From: Asticcacaulis sp. AC402
GTDB lineage: Bacteria; Pseudomonadota; Alphaproteobacteria; Caulobacterales; Caulobacteraceae
DNA length: 64,000 bases
Reading direction: 5' to 3'
NCBI RefSeq assembly: GCF_000495835.1
Contig: NZ_AWGC01000013.1
Coordinates: forward strand, 62,001 to 126,000
In this document: piece after piece, positions 17,659 to 26,982 of the stretch
How the letters are laid out: every line of letters begins with the position of its first letter
Position numbering within the stretch: position 1 is the stretch's first letter
Program-made: the position numbers and the translations under genes
Notes under the pieces: generated by a model
The model's database searches: none
Told to the model about the DNA's origin: nothing
What the model saw: the letters and a program-made list of their open reading frames with translations, nothing else

Positions 17659-19707
17659 CTAAACCGTCACCTGGGTGCCAAGTTCGACGACCCGGCCAGG
17701 CGGGATATGGAAGAACTCGGTCGGGTTGGCGGCGTTTTTCATCAGGAAGATGAACAGCTTGTCCTGCCACAGCGGCATGCCGGAATTGGCCGACGGTACC
17801 ACATTGCGCTTACCCAGGAAGAAGCTGGTGGCCATGATGTCGAACTTCAGCCCCAGCTTGCGGCACAGACCCAGGGCCTTCGGCAGGTTCGGGCTTTCCA
17901 TAAAGCCGTAGCTGAGCGTCACCTTCTTGAAGTCGTCATTGATGACCTCGATGGTAATACGATCGCCTTCCGGCACCCTCGGCGACTGGGCTGTCTTGAC
18001 GGTCAGGATGATATTCTTCTCGTGTAGAACCTTGTTGTGCTTGAGATTGTGCATCAGGGCGACGGGTGCCAGTTCGGCATCGGAAGTCAGGAAGATGGCC
18101 GTACCGGCGACTCTGTGCGGAGGCCGCTTCTTCAGCATCTCGACCAGGTCGAGCAGCTGTACGCTGTCGCGTCGGGCCTTTTCGGTCAGGGTGCGTGTGC
18201 CGGCGGCCCAGGTCAGCATGATCAGGACCAGGACGGCGCCGAAGACGAGCGGAAGCCAGGCCCCGTCCGGCACCTTGAGCAGGTTGGAGGTGATGAAGAC
18301 CATGTCGAGCAGAGCCAGCGGCACCAGAAGCAGGGCGGTCTGGCCCAGGTTCCATTTCCAGATATAGCGGCAGACAAACCAGGCCAGCAGGGTATCGACG
18401 AACATCGCGCCGGTGACGGCAATGCCGTACGCCGAAGCCAGGACCGACGATCCCAGAGCGTCGGCATCCTCGGCAAGACGGGCCTCGGCGACCAGGCTGG
18501 CACCCACCAGCAGAATCAGAACGCCGATCAACAGGAAGGTGTTGACCGACGGCACATAGATCTGGCCGGCCTGGGTTTCCGAGGTACGCCGGATCTCGAT
18601 TCGCGGGAGCAAGCCGAGTTGCACCGCCTGCTGGGTCAGCGAGAAGGCGCCAGTGATGACCGCCTGGGAGGCAATGACGGTAGCGATGGTGGCCAAAATC
18701 AGGATCGGCCAATAGGCAACTTCCGGCACCATGTTCCAGAACGGATTTTCACCGGCGCTGTTGTCATTCAGGATCATGGCGCCCTGACCAAGATAGTTCA
18801 GGGCCAGACACGGAAAGACCAGGACCAGCCACGAGATCTGGATCGGCTTCCTGCCGAAATGACCCATGTCGGCGTACAGAGCCTCAGCGCCGGTGACGCA
18901 AAGGAAGACGCTGCCAAGGATGATAAATCCGGCCAGTTGTTCTTCCATCAGGAAGCGAAAACCATACCACGGATTGATGGCGTAAAAGATGCGGGGATCA
19001 TCGGCCAGGTGAATGGCCCCAAGCGCGCCCAGGACCAGGAACCATACGACAGTGATCGGACCGAAGAATTTGGCGACCTTGCCTGTGCCCTTGGCCTGGA
19101 CCATGAACAGGGCGATCAGGATGCCAGCGGCGATCGGCAGCAGGTACGGGTCCAGCCGGCCGGCCAGGCCAGGGGCGTCCTTCAGGCCCTCGACAGCCGA
19201 GAGTACCGAGATGGCCGGCGTAATGATGCCGTCGCCATAAAACAGGGCGGCGCCGCAGATACCCAGGAAAAAGACCAGCGGCGAGTACCGGCCCAGGGCC
19301 TTTTGGGCCAGGGCCATCAGGGCCAGGGTTCCGCCTTCGCCCTTGTTGTCGGCGCGCATGAAGAAGGTGACGTACTTGATCGTCACAAACAAGGTCATGG
19401 TCCACAGGACGAGCGAAACGACCCCAAGCACGGCATGTTCCGGATTCACATCACCGCGGGCATGGTGCAAGGCTTCTCGCATGGCATATAGCGGCGACGT
19501 GCCGATATCGCCGAACACGACGCCGATCGAACCGACAGCCAAGGCGAGAAAACCTTCCTTGCCATGGCCATGACTGGTGATGGCATCGGTTTCACTGGCG
19601 GTGGCGTGAGGGCTGGCAGCTGGCGTGCCGTTAGAGTCCGCGGCTTTGGCGGACGAGGCTGATGCCGGCGGGGAGGCCTTGGAATCAGCAGGGGTTTCCC
19701 CAGTCAT
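17659..19707 (-). CDS. kup: KUP-family potassium transporter
   Basis: A 682-residue inner-membrane K+/H+ symporter. After a 45-residue low-complexity Ala/Ser/Pro-rich tail the first helix carries the diagnostic VGVVFGDIGTSPLYA-type segment (SIGVVFGDIGTSPLY); about twelve membrane helices follow to about residue 480, then a cytoplasmic C-terminal domain. Length is typical (620-690), with the N-terminal tail the variable part. Preceded by 239 bp without a recognisable gene (19708-19946), which should contain the promoters of kup and the divergent Rrf2 gene. Confidence 0.95.
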   Translation of the reverse strand: MTGETPADSKASPPASASSAKAADSNGTPAASPHATASETDAITSHGHGKEGFLALAVGSIGVVFGDIGTSPLYAMREALHHARGDVNPEHAVLGVVSLVLWTMTLFVTIKYVTFFMRADNKGEGGTLALMALAQKALGRYSPLVFFLGICGAALFYGDGIITPAISVLSAVEGLKDAPGLAGRLDPYLLPIAAGILIALFMVQAKGTGKVAKFFGPITVVWFLVLGALGAIHLADDPRIFYAINPWYGFRFLMEEQLAGFIILGSVFLCVTGAEALYADMGHFGRKPIQISWLVLVFPCLALNYLGQGAMILNDNSAGENPFWNMVPEVAYWPILILATIATVIASQAVITGAFSLTQQAVQLGLLPRIEIRRTSETQAGQIYVPSVNTFLLIGVLILLVGASLVAEARLAEDADALGSSVLASAYGIAVTGAMFVDTLLAWFVCRYIWKWNLGQTALLLVPLALLDMVFITSNLLKVPDGAWLPLVFGAVLVLIMLTWAAGTRTLTEKARRDSVQLLDLVEMLKKRPPHRVAGTAIFLTSDAELAPVALMHNLKHNKVLHEKNIILTVKTAQSPRVPEGDRITIEVINDDFKKVTLSYGFMESPNLPKALGLCRKLGLKFDIMATSFFLGKRNVVPSANSGMPLWQDKLFIFLMKNAANPTEFFHIPPGRVVELGTQVTV

Positions 19708-19946
19708 TCATACTCTCCTGAGGGCGGAAAACACACAGATCACCGGTGACGTCCCTCGTTTGAACTGGGCGCTCTTACGCCTATTTAAAACCACATTCAA
19801 TGGCCTTTGATCGCCCTATCTTGCACTGCACAGTAAGTTTTCGGGAAAAATGCATGACAACATGGTATTTTTATTTTCATCAGCCCAGACTCGCAAAGCG
19901 CGGGGGTGTCGACTGGGTATCGAAATTCGCGTAACATTGTGCTGAC

Positions 19947-20402
19947 ATGTCCGAAAGCCAGAGATTTCCCGTAGCGGCCCATACCCTGGCTTACCTGGCC
20001 CATCGTAACGCCTGTTCGCGGGAGTCGGCGGTGTCGTCGTCGGTCCTGGCGGCGTCGATTCCCACCAACCCGGTCGTCATCCGTCGCATGACGACATTGC
20101 TGGCCAAGGCCGGCCTGGTCGCCACCTGCTCCGGCGCGGCGGGCGGGGCGTGGCTGCTGAAGCCGCCGGAAGAGATACTCCTGAATGAGGTCCTGCGTGC
20201 CGTCAATGGCTGCGCCCATCTGGGCAGCGCTCCGATCGGCGCGGAGGGGTGCCCGGTTAGCCAGGCCATCCCGAGGGCGATCAACACGGCTATGGAATTG
20301 GCCAATAAGGCCGCATCCGAGGCCCTGAGTACTGTGACTGTGGCCGATTTGCTGCGCCCTGCCGCAGCGCCATCGTGCGTGGGCGAAAAGATACCGGTCT
20401 GA
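19947..20402 (+). CDS. Rrf2-family transcriptional regulator
   Basis: A 151-residue winged-helix regulator. The pattern FPVAAHTLAYLAH, then ASIPTNPVVIRRMTTLLAKAGLV and GAAGGAWLLKPPEEI matches the Rrf2 DNA-binding domain. IscR/NsrR-type members hold an Fe-S cluster with three closely spaced cysteines; here only C-X11-C (NGC...EGC) is seen in that region, so cluster binding is doubtful and a YwnA-like role is as likely. It lies 78 bp upstream of an SDR gene on the same strand, a plausible target. Confidence 0.85.
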   Translation: MSESQRFPVAAHTLAYLAHRNACSRESAVSSSVLAASIPTNPVVIRRMTTLLAKAGLVATCSGAAGGAWLLKPPEEILLNEVLRAVNGCAHLGSAPIGAEGCPVSQAIPRAINTAMELANKAASEALSTVTVADLLRPAAAPSCVGEKIPV

Positions 20403-20480
20403 TCCGCTCGATTTCCCCGATTTTCTTGATTTTGTAGCGATTATCGTGTTTCCCTCCGGAATCTTGTCGCGAGGTTTCAT

Positions 20481-21278
20481 TTGGCACGCCGTCTGGTTCT
20501 GATTACGGGAGCGTCTTCGGGCATAGGCCTGGCCTTTGCGCGGACCTATGCCGCCAACGGCTGGGACGTGGCTGTGACCGCGCGCCGGGCGGAGCGACTG
20601 GAAAAGCTGGTCGAAGAGGTTCGTCTGCGCTTTGGCGTCGAGGCCTACGGCCTGCCGGCCGACCTGTCAGATGCGGCAGCGCCAGGCGTTCTGCGGGAGG
20701 GGATTGCGGCGCTCGGCCGGACAGTCGACGGCCTGGTCAACAATGCCGGATACGGTCAGCCGGGCGGTTTTGTCGGCAATCCGTGGGAATCGCACCGTGC
20801 TTTCATGCAGGTGATGATGCTGGCGCCGATGGAGCTGACGCACCGTTTCCTCCCGGGCATGATCGAGCAGAAGTTCGGCCGCGTGGTCAATGTCGCGTCG
20901 CTGGCCGGGTTTTTGCCAGCGTCTCCCGGCGATACGGTCTATGGGCCGATCAAGACCTTCCTGACGCGGTTGTCGCAAAGCCTTCACCTGGAGGTCCGCG
21001 AGCACGGCGTGCACGTTTCGGCCCTGTGTCCAGGCTGGACCTATTCGGAATTCCACGACGTTATCGGCACGCGGTCGAAACTGTCGAAATCCATCCCCGA
21101 ATGGTGGTGGATGGGCGCCGACGAGGTGGCGCGCGAGGGCTATCAGGCGTGCGAAGCCAACCGGGCGGCCTGCGTCCCGGGCGCCCCGAACAAAACGGTG
21201 GCGGCATTGCTCAAAGTCCTTCCGGACGAATGGGTGATGGAACTGGTGTCGGGACAGCTCAGCAAGATCCACAGATAG
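20481..21278 (+). CDS. Short-chain dehydrogenase/reductase
   Basis: A 265-residue classical SDR. The Rossmann motif TGASSGIG is at about 9-16, NNAG at about 90, and the catalytic set includes the serine of NVASLAG and Y/K of VYGPIK. Substrate unknown. The start is a TTG at 20481 with GAGG six bases upstream; no in-frame ATG fits as well. The Rrf2 regulator upstream may control it. Confidence 0.88.
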   Translation: MARRLVLITGASSGIGLAFARTYAANGWDVAVTARRAERLEKLVEEVRLRFGVEAYGLPADLSDAAAPGVLREGIAALGRTVDGLVNNAGYGQPGGFVGNPWESHRAFMQVMMLAPMELTHRFLPGMIEQKFGRVVNVASLAGFLPASPGDTVYGPIKTFLTRLSQSLHLEVREHGVHVSALCPGWTYSEFHDVIGTRSKLSKSIPEWWWMGADEVAREGYQACEANRAACVPGAPNKTVAALLKVLPDEWVMELVSGQLSKIHR

Positions 21279-21326
21279 TTAGCGGTTGAGAAGGCCGCGG
21301 CCTGTCATCTCTTTGAGTTTAAAGAG

Positions 21327-21347
21327 GAAGGGGCCTCGGGCCCCTTC
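21327..21347. terminator. Hairpin between convergent SDR and marC-like genes
   Basis: GAAGGGGCC (21327-21335) and GGCCCCTTC (21339-21347) form a 9-bp stem with a 3-nt loop in the 80-bp convergent gap. No long T-run follows, so efficiency is uncertain, but the position suits a two-way terminator. The same stem occurs after pnp at 37813. Confidence 0.6.
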
Positions 21348-21358
21348 ACCCCAAAACC

Positions 21359-22126
21359 TCATCGGTGCATGGCCTCGTAGGGGTGCGCCGCTGACGGCAG
21401 GATAATGTTTTGGGTAATCTCGCCCACAGCCGAGATGATGATCTGGACCGACAAGGCGCAGAGGATCAGCCCCAGGACACGAATCACCACAACCATGCCG
21501 ACCCGGCCGAAAATCCGCGAAATGGTGTTGGAAAACAGCAGGGTGAGCAGTATGGCGAGGGCGGTGGTGATAATGGCGAGCACCCCGACGACCAGGCCAG
21601 TGATACCAAAGTCATTGGCGACACCGGCCTGGATGATCACGGTCGAAATTGTGCCCGGTCCGACCATCAGCGGAAAGGCGAAGGGCACAACCAGCTTTTC
21701 GAAGCTTTTCTTGGCGGTTTCGCGGTGACCCAGGGGTTTAACCTCGAGATGGGCTTCCCCGTCGCGGACCTCGTCCTTCTGCGTAAAGCTCTCGATAAAG
21801 TCGCCACGCGCCATGTCCAGCCCCATCAAAAACAGCAGCAGGCCACCGGCGATGCGGAAGGCATCCATGGAAATGCCGAAGAACTTCAGGATGCTCAGGC
21901 CGGCAAAGAAGAAAATGGTCAGGATCAGCGCGGTGAACAGCGAGATATAGATACTCAGCCAGCGCCGCGACTTGACCGACTGGGTCTGGGTCGCGGCGGC
22001 ATAGATCGGCACATTGCCGATCGGGTCGATCAGGGCGAAGAGGGTAATGAAGAAGTTGATGTAGAAGGCAAACAGCGCCGCGAAGGAAAAGTTCTCGAAC
22101 ATAGCCTGGCCCCGTGATTCGCCCAT
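21359..22126 (-). CDS. MarC-family integral membrane protein
   Basis: A 255-residue protein with about six membrane helices. FFITLFALIDPIGNVPIY is the MarC/UPF0056 hallmark; GGLLLFLMGLDM and the second-half PFAFPLMVGPGTIST repeat are also diagnostic. Function of the family is not established; the old multiple-antibiotic-resistance link was withdrawn. A start at 22102 (MFENFSF) would drop eight residues and is equally likely. Divergent from pyrF with a 66-bp gap. Confidence 0.88.
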   Translation of the reverse strand: MGESRGQAMFENFSFAALFAFYINFFITLFALIDPIGNVPIYAAATQTQSVKSRRWLSIYISLFTALILTIFFFAGLSILKFFGISMDAFRIAGGLLLFLMGLDMARGDFIESFTQKDEVRDGEAHLEVKPLGHRETAKKSFEKLVVPFAFPLMVGPGTISTVIIQAGVANDFGITGLVVGVLAIITTALAILLTLLFSNTISRIFGRVGMVVVIRVLGLILCALSVQIIISAVGEITQNIILPSAAHPYEAMHR

Positions 22127-22192
22127 ATCGCGACTTGTCCTGCCATAGCAAATCGTTTAGGCCCCCAACACCCCCATAAATGGAGCGCAGCC

Positions 22193-22888
22193 ATGACCTT
22201 GAACGCCGACCCGCGCCTGATCGTGGCCCTGGATGAATCCGATCTTGCTTCGGCGCGCGCTCTGGTGACGGCGCTCGGCGATTCGGTCAGTTATTACAAG
22301 GTCGGTCTGACGCTTTTGGCCCAGGGGGGCTTGAGCCTGTGCGACGAACTGAAAGCCCAGGGCAAGCAGGTTTTCCAGGACTGGAAGCTGCACGATATCG
22401 GCGCCCAGGTCGAAGGCGCCGCTCGCGCCGCGGTGGCAGGCGGCTGCGACCTGCTGACCGTCCATGCCGAGCCCCAGGTGATGAAGGCGGCGATTGCCGG
22501 CCGTGGCGAAGGCACGACGAAGATTATCGGCGTCACCGTGATGACCTCGTTGTCACAGGGCGATCTCGACGAGATGGGCTATGGCATGCCTTTGAGCGAT
22601 CTGGTGCTGCGCCGGGTCGACCAGGCCGTCGAATGCGGACTGGACGGGGTGGTGTCGTCGCCGCACGAAGCCGCCCTGATCCGGGCGAGGGTTCCGGTGG
22701 ATTTCCTGATCGTGACGCCGGGCGTGCGTCCTGTCGGCGCCGACCTCAACGACCAGCAGCGCGTGGCGACACCGCAGGATGCTTTCCTGAACGGGGCCTC
22801 GCATGTGGTGGTCGGTCGGCCGATTACCCGCGCGCCGGACCCGAAGGCAGCGACGCTGGATATCCTTCGGGCGATCCACAACGCGTGA
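22193..22888 (+). CDS. pyrF: Orotidine 5'-phosphate decarboxylase PyrF
   Basis: A 231-residue TIM-barrel enzyme forming UMP from OMP. The catalytic tetrad region reads D63-W-K65-L-H-D68, matching the Asp-Lys-Asp pattern though the usual DIPNT is DIGAQ. The phosphate-binding end has VTPGVRP and VVGRPIT. Length is standard. It is the only pyrimidine gene in the window, and the Sel1 gene follows after 90 bp. Confidence 0.95.
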   Translation: MTLNADPRLIVALDESDLASARALVTALGDSVSYYKVGLTLLAQGGLSLCDELKAQGKQVFQDWKLHDIGAQVEGAARAAVAGGCDLLTVHAEPQVMKAAIAGRGEGTTKIIGVTVMTSLSQGDLDEMGYGMPLSDLVLRRVDQAVECGLDGVVSSPHEAALIRARVPVDFLIVTPGVRPVGADLNDQQRVATPQDAFLNGASHVVVGRPITRAPDPKAATLDILRAIHNA

Positions 22889-22978
22889 ACCGGACAAAAA
22901 ATTTCTGTCGCCAGAGGCGGATTTGACCGCTAGGTTTTGATGCGGGTGGGTTTGACCTACCTGGTTCGGGGTCAGCCT

Positions 22979-24238
22979 ATGCGCATAACATCCATCCTGT
23001 TGTCGTTCGCCCTTGCTCTGGTTCCGGCCGCTCCTGCTCTCGCCCAGATCAATGAGACGACGCAGGTCCCGGCGAAACCGGTCACGTCGCGAGGAGAAGA
23101 TGTGGTCCGTCTGTACGGTCGGGCAAAGTATGGCAACATCCCTGATCAGGTGCGACTGGCTGACGCCTACGACGATGGCGACGGGGTGGCGAAAGACCGC
23201 GCCCTGGCATTGGTGTGGTTTAAGGCGGCGGCAAATTACGGGGACGCCGAAGCACAGTATGAAATGGGCAGGGCCTATCTCCTCGGCCAGGGCGTACCCA
23301 GGGATACGGCCCAGGCGGCCGATTGGCTTCGAAAATCCGCTGAACAGGGATATGGTCCTGCCCAAGTCATGTTCGGCTTTCTGTATGAAGACGGCGAAGG
23401 TGTCCCCCGGGACGATGTCCAGGCCTACACTTGGCGTACCCTTTCTCTTTTGGTTCCACGCGCGGTCATCGACAAGGACGGACGCATCGCAGCGGGGAAC
23501 GACCTACTTGGCGCAAAACTGACAGCGGCTCAGATGGCGCAAGCGGAAGCACAAATCAAGGCGTGGAAGCCTGCGCCGCTGACGCCGGACCAGCAGGTCT
23601 CAGCGGCCATTGACTCGGTGAAGGTCAACCCGATCCACGAAACCTTGAACGTCTTGCGCCCTCTTGCGGAAGGTGGCCATGTCCGCGCCCAATACTTGCT
23701 CGGGGCTTTATACGGCGTGGGAATGGGTATGCCCCGCGACCCTGCCACCGCGATCGTCTGGTACCAAAAGGCGGCAGAGCAGGGGCACCCAGTGGCGCAG
23801 TACATGCTGGGGCTCGCCTACCAGAAAGGCGAGGACCTCGCCAAGGATGATGCGGCTGCGATACGGTGGCTGCGCCCGGCAGCGGACGCGAATATCGGTA
23901 AAGCACAATATCTTCTGGGTATCCTGCATCTCGGTGGAAAGGGTGTTCCCCCGGATGATGTGGCTGGCCGGGCGCTTCTGCAAGCTGCCGCCGATCAGGG
24001 CGAGAGCGACGCTCAATATTTCCTGAGCACCCTGATCGTCGCCGGGCGTGGCGGCCCCGCGGACCTGGTGGAAGGGTACAAATGGTTGCTTCTGACGGAG
24101 GCCTACCGGGATGACGATGAAATTTTGGGCATGATGGCGGAGTTGAAAGCAGACCTGATCACGAAAATGACCCCAGCCGAAATCGCCGAAGCCGAAAGGC
24201 GTGCCGCGGTGTGGATGCCGACCTTCCCCAAACCCTGA
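22979..24238 (+). CDS. Secreted Sel1-repeat (SLR) protein
   Basis: A 419-residue protein with a Sec signal peptide (MRITSILLSFALALVPAAP, cleavage near ALA-Q). Several Sel1-like repeats follow, for example YGDAEAQYEMGRAYLLGQGV, GYGPAQVMFGFLYEDGEGV, GHVRAQYLLGALYG and GHPVAQYMLGLAYQKGEDL, in two blocks (about 45-150 and 210-370) around a linker. Such solenoids act as protein-protein scaffolds. Partner unknown. ATG 22979 opens the signal peptide; an ATG 42 bp upstream spoils it. The 3' end almost meets the DUF1674 gene on the other strand. Confidence 0.88.
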   Translation: MRITSILLSFALALVPAAPALAQINETTQVPAKPVTSRGEDVVRLYGRAKYGNIPDQVRLADAYDDGDGVAKDRALALVWFKAAANYGDAEAQYEMGRAYLLGQGVPRDTAQAADWLRKSAEQGYGPAQVMFGFLYEDGEGVPRDDVQAYTWRTLSLLVPRAVIDKDGRIAAGNDLLGAKLTAAQMAQAEAQIKAWKPAPLTPDQQVSAAIDSVKVNPIHETLNVLRPLAEGGHVRAQYLLGALYGVGMGMPRDPATAIVWYQKAAEQGHPVAQYMLGLAYQKGEDLAKDDAAAIRWLRPAADANIGKAQYLLGILHLGGKGVPPDDVAGRALLQAAADQGESDAQYFLSTLIVAGRGGPADLVEGYKWLLLTEAYRDDDEILGMMAELKADLITKMTPAEIAEAERRAAVWMPTFPKP

Positions 24239-24247
24239 GACGTGGCC

Positions 24248-24451
24248 CTAAAAATCCACCGCAATGCCTTTGCGTTCCCAGTCGCCGTAGCGCGTTGGCT
24301 CAGGCCCCGGCGGACCGCCTTCTTCCGCGGCGCGGGCGGCTTCCGCTTCGGCCACAGCGCGGCGTTCGGCCGCTTCGGCCAGAGCGCGCTGGGCGGCGGG
24401 CGTCAGCACCTTTTTCGGCGTCAGATCGGACAGGTCGGGTTCGGATGACAT
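24248..24451 (-). CDS. DUF1674 protein (SDHAF4-like)
   Basis: A 67-residue protein. The C-terminus [19 protein letters not shown] is the DUF1674 signature, shared with mitochondrial SDHAF4, a chaperone that binds flavinated SdhA during succinate dehydrogenase assembly. The N-terminal half is an Ala/Glu-rich helix. ATG 24451 is chosen because longer frames run into the htpX promoter and 5' end. The pairing with htpX and rsmB looks typical of Caulobacterales gene order (from memory). Confidence 0.88.
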   Translation of the reverse strand: MSSEPDLSDLTPKKVLTPAAQRALAEAAERRAVAEAEAARAAEEGGPPGPEPTRYGDWERKGIAVDF

Positions 24452-24463
24452 TTCTGTAATCCC

Positions 24464-24491
24464 CTTGCAGGCTTGGGATGTGACCCTACAT
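24464..24491 (+). promoter_or_regulatory. Possible heat-shock (RpoH-type) promoter of htpX
   Basis: CTTGCAG at 24464-24470, 14 bases, then CCTACAT at 24485-24491 resembles the alphaproteobacterial RpoH pattern (CTTGAAA, spacer, CC-AT). It lies 43 bp before the htpX start, a known heat-shock gene in other bacteria. Match is partial, so confidence is low. Confidence 0.3.
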
Positions 24492-24533
24492 TTAGGATCA
24501 ACACTCTCATATCGCAAGGAGCGATTTACGACC

Positions 24534-25436
24534 ATGAACCCGTTGAAGACCTGGCTGCTGCTGGCTGGTATGACCGCCCTGTTCGGCGTCATCGGCCTGA
24601 TGCTCGGGGGCCCGACCGGGATGCTGATTGCCCTGGGCCTGGCGATCGCCATGAATATGTTTGCCTACTGGAACTCGGGCAAGATGGTGCTGCGCATGTA
24701 CCATGCCCAGCCGATCGACCCCAATCGCGCCACCGGCGTGCTGCGCGGGTATTATGACGACGTTGCCGATCTGAGCCGCCGCGCCGGCTTGCCGATGCCG
24801 GCCGTCTATATCATCGACAACCCCCAGCCCAACGCCTTCGCCACCGGCCGCAACCCTCAGAACGCTGCCGTCGCCGCCACCACCGGCCTGTTGCAGGCGC
24901 TGGACCGGTCGGAGATCCGCGGCGTCATGGCCCATGAACTGGCCCACGTCAAAAACCGCGACACCCTGACCATGACGATTACGGCCACCCTGGCTGGTGC
25001 CATTTCGTCGCTGGCGAACTTCGCCATGTTTTTCGGTGGTTCGCGCGATAATGGAGGGGGCGGCAGCAATGTTTTCGTCGTCATCCTGATGTCGATCCTG
25101 GCGCCGATCGCCGCCATGGTCGTCCAGATGGCGATTTCGCGGACGCGTGAATACGAAGCCGATCGTCTTGGCGGTGAAATCTCGGGCGACCCGGAGTCAC
25201 TCGCCCGGGCTCTGCGCAAGATCGAGGCCTATGCCCGCGGCGTTCCCAACCACGCGGCCGAACGCAACCCGGCCTCGGCCCACATGTTCATCATCAATCC
25301 CCTGAACGGGCGGCATATGGACAATTTGTTTTCGACCCACCCGGCGACCGAAAATCGCGTCAAGGCTCTGATTGAACTCGGCGTGACTCTGAGGCGCGGC
25401 GGGGGCAGCGATACAACCAGTGTGCCGACGACGTGA
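24534..25436 (+). CDS. htpX: Membrane zinc protease HtpX
   Basis: A 300-residue M48 metalloprotease that degrades misfolded membrane proteins. Two N-terminal helices (about 5-45) precede the zinc motif HELAH at 134-138; two more helices (about 150-200) precede the third ligand in EYEADRLGG. The start [10 protein letters not shown] is preceded by AAGGAG at a long 13-nt spacing. A strong terminator follows. Confidence 0.96.
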   Translation: MNPLKTWLLLAGMTALFGVIGLMLGGPTGMLIALGLAIAMNMFAYWNSGKMVLRMYHAQPIDPNRATGVLRGYYDDVADLSRRAGLPMPAVYIIDNPQPNAFATGRNPQNAAVAATTGLLQALDRSEIRGVMAHELAHVKNRDTLTMTITATLAGAISSLANFAMFFGGSRDNGGGGSNVFVVILMSILAPIAAMVVQMAISRTREYEADRLGGEISGDPESLARALRKIEAYARGVPNHAAERNPASAHMFIINPLNGRHMDNLFSTHPATENRVKALIELGVTLRRGGGSDTTSVPTT

Positions 25437-25477
25437 CTTTACCCGGAGCCCGCCGGAGTCTATAGCGCCCTGAACAA

Positions 25478-25510
25478 CCCTCTCCCCTCCCTGGCGAGAG
25501 GGCTTTTTTT
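25478..25510 (+). terminator. Rho-independent terminator after htpX
   Basis: CCCTCTC (25478-25484) pairs with GAGAGGG (25496-25502) and is followed by C and seven T's. Confidence 0.85.
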
Positions 25511-25556
25511 AAAGCCTCGAATCTTAAAAACCAAGCATCTTAAGAAGCCCAGCACC

Positions 25557-26930
25557 TTGAACAAACCCAGACCCGCCAAAAAACCGCTGCAAAAGTCACG
25601 TCCGCGCCCCCCCCGCCCTGAACCCGAGCGCATCGACGATGGGGGCGACATCGGCATGAATGCCCGCCTCGCCGCCCTGACCCTGATCGACGCTGCGCTG
25701 GCCAAACGCACTGGTTTTGACGAGGCGGTTACCCGCAGCGATTTCCTGGACTTAAGCGACTCCGAACGCGGCTTTGCCCGCGCCCTCGCCATGCTGGTCC
25801 TGCGCCGGCTGGGCCAGCTCGACTACATTATCGAAAAGAAGACCCAGAAGGCCCCCAATGACGGCGTCTGGGCGCTGCTGCGCATCGGCCTGGCCCAGAT
25901 TGGTTTTATGCAAGTGCCGGACTTCGCCGCCGTCTCGACCACCGTCAAGCTGGCCGAGCGTGAAGCCCATACCCGCCCGTTCAAGGGTCTGATCAACGCC
26001 ATCCTGCGCAGCGTCATCCGCGAAGGGGGCCTGAATAAACCCCTGCCGTCGCGCCTGGCGCCTGATTGGCTGTTCCAGCGCTGGAAGGCGGCCTATGGCG
26101 AGGCTAACGCCGAAGGCATCGCCCTGATGCTGACCGAGGAGCCGGCGACCGACCTGACCTTCAAGACCGCCGCCGATCTCGACCGGCTCAAGGATGACCT
26201 GCAAGGCGAGCCCCTGGGCGGCCTGGCCCTGCGCTCCTCCCTGCGCGGCAATATTGCCGAATGGGCCGGCTATGGCGAAGGCGTGTGGTGGGTTCAGGAC
26301 GCCGCGGCCTCGGTCGGCGCCGGCCTGCTCGGCGACCTGACGGGCAAGACCGCCATCGACCTGTGCGCTGCGCCGGGCGGCAAGGCCCTGCAGATGATCG
26401 CCGCTGGCGCCGAGGTCATCGCGCTTGATCGCTCGAAGAACCGCCTGAAGCGCGTCGAGGAAAATCTGATCCGCACCGGCATGACCGCCGATGTGGTCAT
26501 GGGCGACGCCGAAACCTGGGAGGATAGGCGTCAGTTCGACGCCGTCCTGCTGGATGCGCCCTGTTCTGCCACCGGCACCCTGCGCCGCCAGCCCGACGTG
26601 CTTTGGGCCACCCGGCCCACCGATATCGCCAAGCTGGCCGACGTCCAGCACCGCCTGCTCGATTCGGCCGGCGGTCGCGTCAAACCGGGCGGGTCCCTGG
26701 TCTATTGCACCTGTTCGCTGGAGCGCGAGGAGGGCGAAACCCAGGTCCTGGCCTTCCTGCGCCGCCATCCGGACTTTGCCATCCAAAAGCCGGAAGATGC
26801 AACGGTCGCAGCCCTGGGCATCCCGGTCGAATCGGTCGCGCAACAGGGCTGGCTGCGGTTGTTACCGCATCACCGGCCAGGCGGCCAGGACGGCTTTTTT
26901 ATCGCCCATCTGGTGCGCCAAAACGGTTGA
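25557..26930 (+). CDS. rsmB: RsmB-type 16S rRNA m5C methyltransferase
   Basis: A 457-residue enzyme methylating C967 (E. coli numbering) of 16S rRNA. A basic Pro-rich tail (1-33) is followed by the NusB-like RNA-binding domain (about 35-170) and a Rossmann methyltransferase domain with the SAM motif DLCAAPGGKALQM (near 263), catalytic DAPCSATG and YCTCSLE cysteines. The start is TTG at 25557. Length is standard for RsmB/NOP proteins with NusB. Followed by rpe after 52 bp. Confidence 0.92.
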   Translation: MNKPRPAKKPLQKSRPRPPRPEPERIDDGGDIGMNARLAALTLIDAALAKRTGFDEAVTRSDFLDLSDSERGFARALAMLVLRRLGQLDYIIEKKTQKAPNDGVWALLRIGLAQIGFMQVPDFAAVSTTVKLAEREAHTRPFKGLINAILRSVIREGGLNKPLPSRLAPDWLFQRWKAAYGEANAEGIALMLTEEPATDLTFKTAADLDRLKDDLQGEPLGGLALRSSLRGNIAEWAGYGEGVWWVQDAAASVGAGLLGDLTGKTAIDLCAAPGGKALQMIAAGAEVIALDRSKNRLKRVEENLIRTGMTADVVMGDAETWEDRRQFDAVLLDAPCSATGTLRRQPDVLWATRPTDIAKLADVQHRLLDSAGGRVKPGGSLVYCTCSLEREEGETQVLAFLRRHPDFAIQKPEDATVAALGIPVESVAQQGWLRLLPHHRPGGQDGFFIAHLVRQNG

Positions 26931-26982
26931 CCATCACCGCCAAGAACGCTTTAAGCAGACACTCGCTACAGGCTGACCCGAC

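Noticed and set aside
18037..19491. 484-codon plus-strand frame opposite kup
   Set aside because: Antisense shadow of a certain transporter gene; composition (Gln/Gly/Asp-rich) is typical of such shadows.
19947..20402. Assignment of the Rrf2 protein as IscR or NsrR
   Set aside because: The three-cysteine Fe-S motif is not present, so only the family name is kept.
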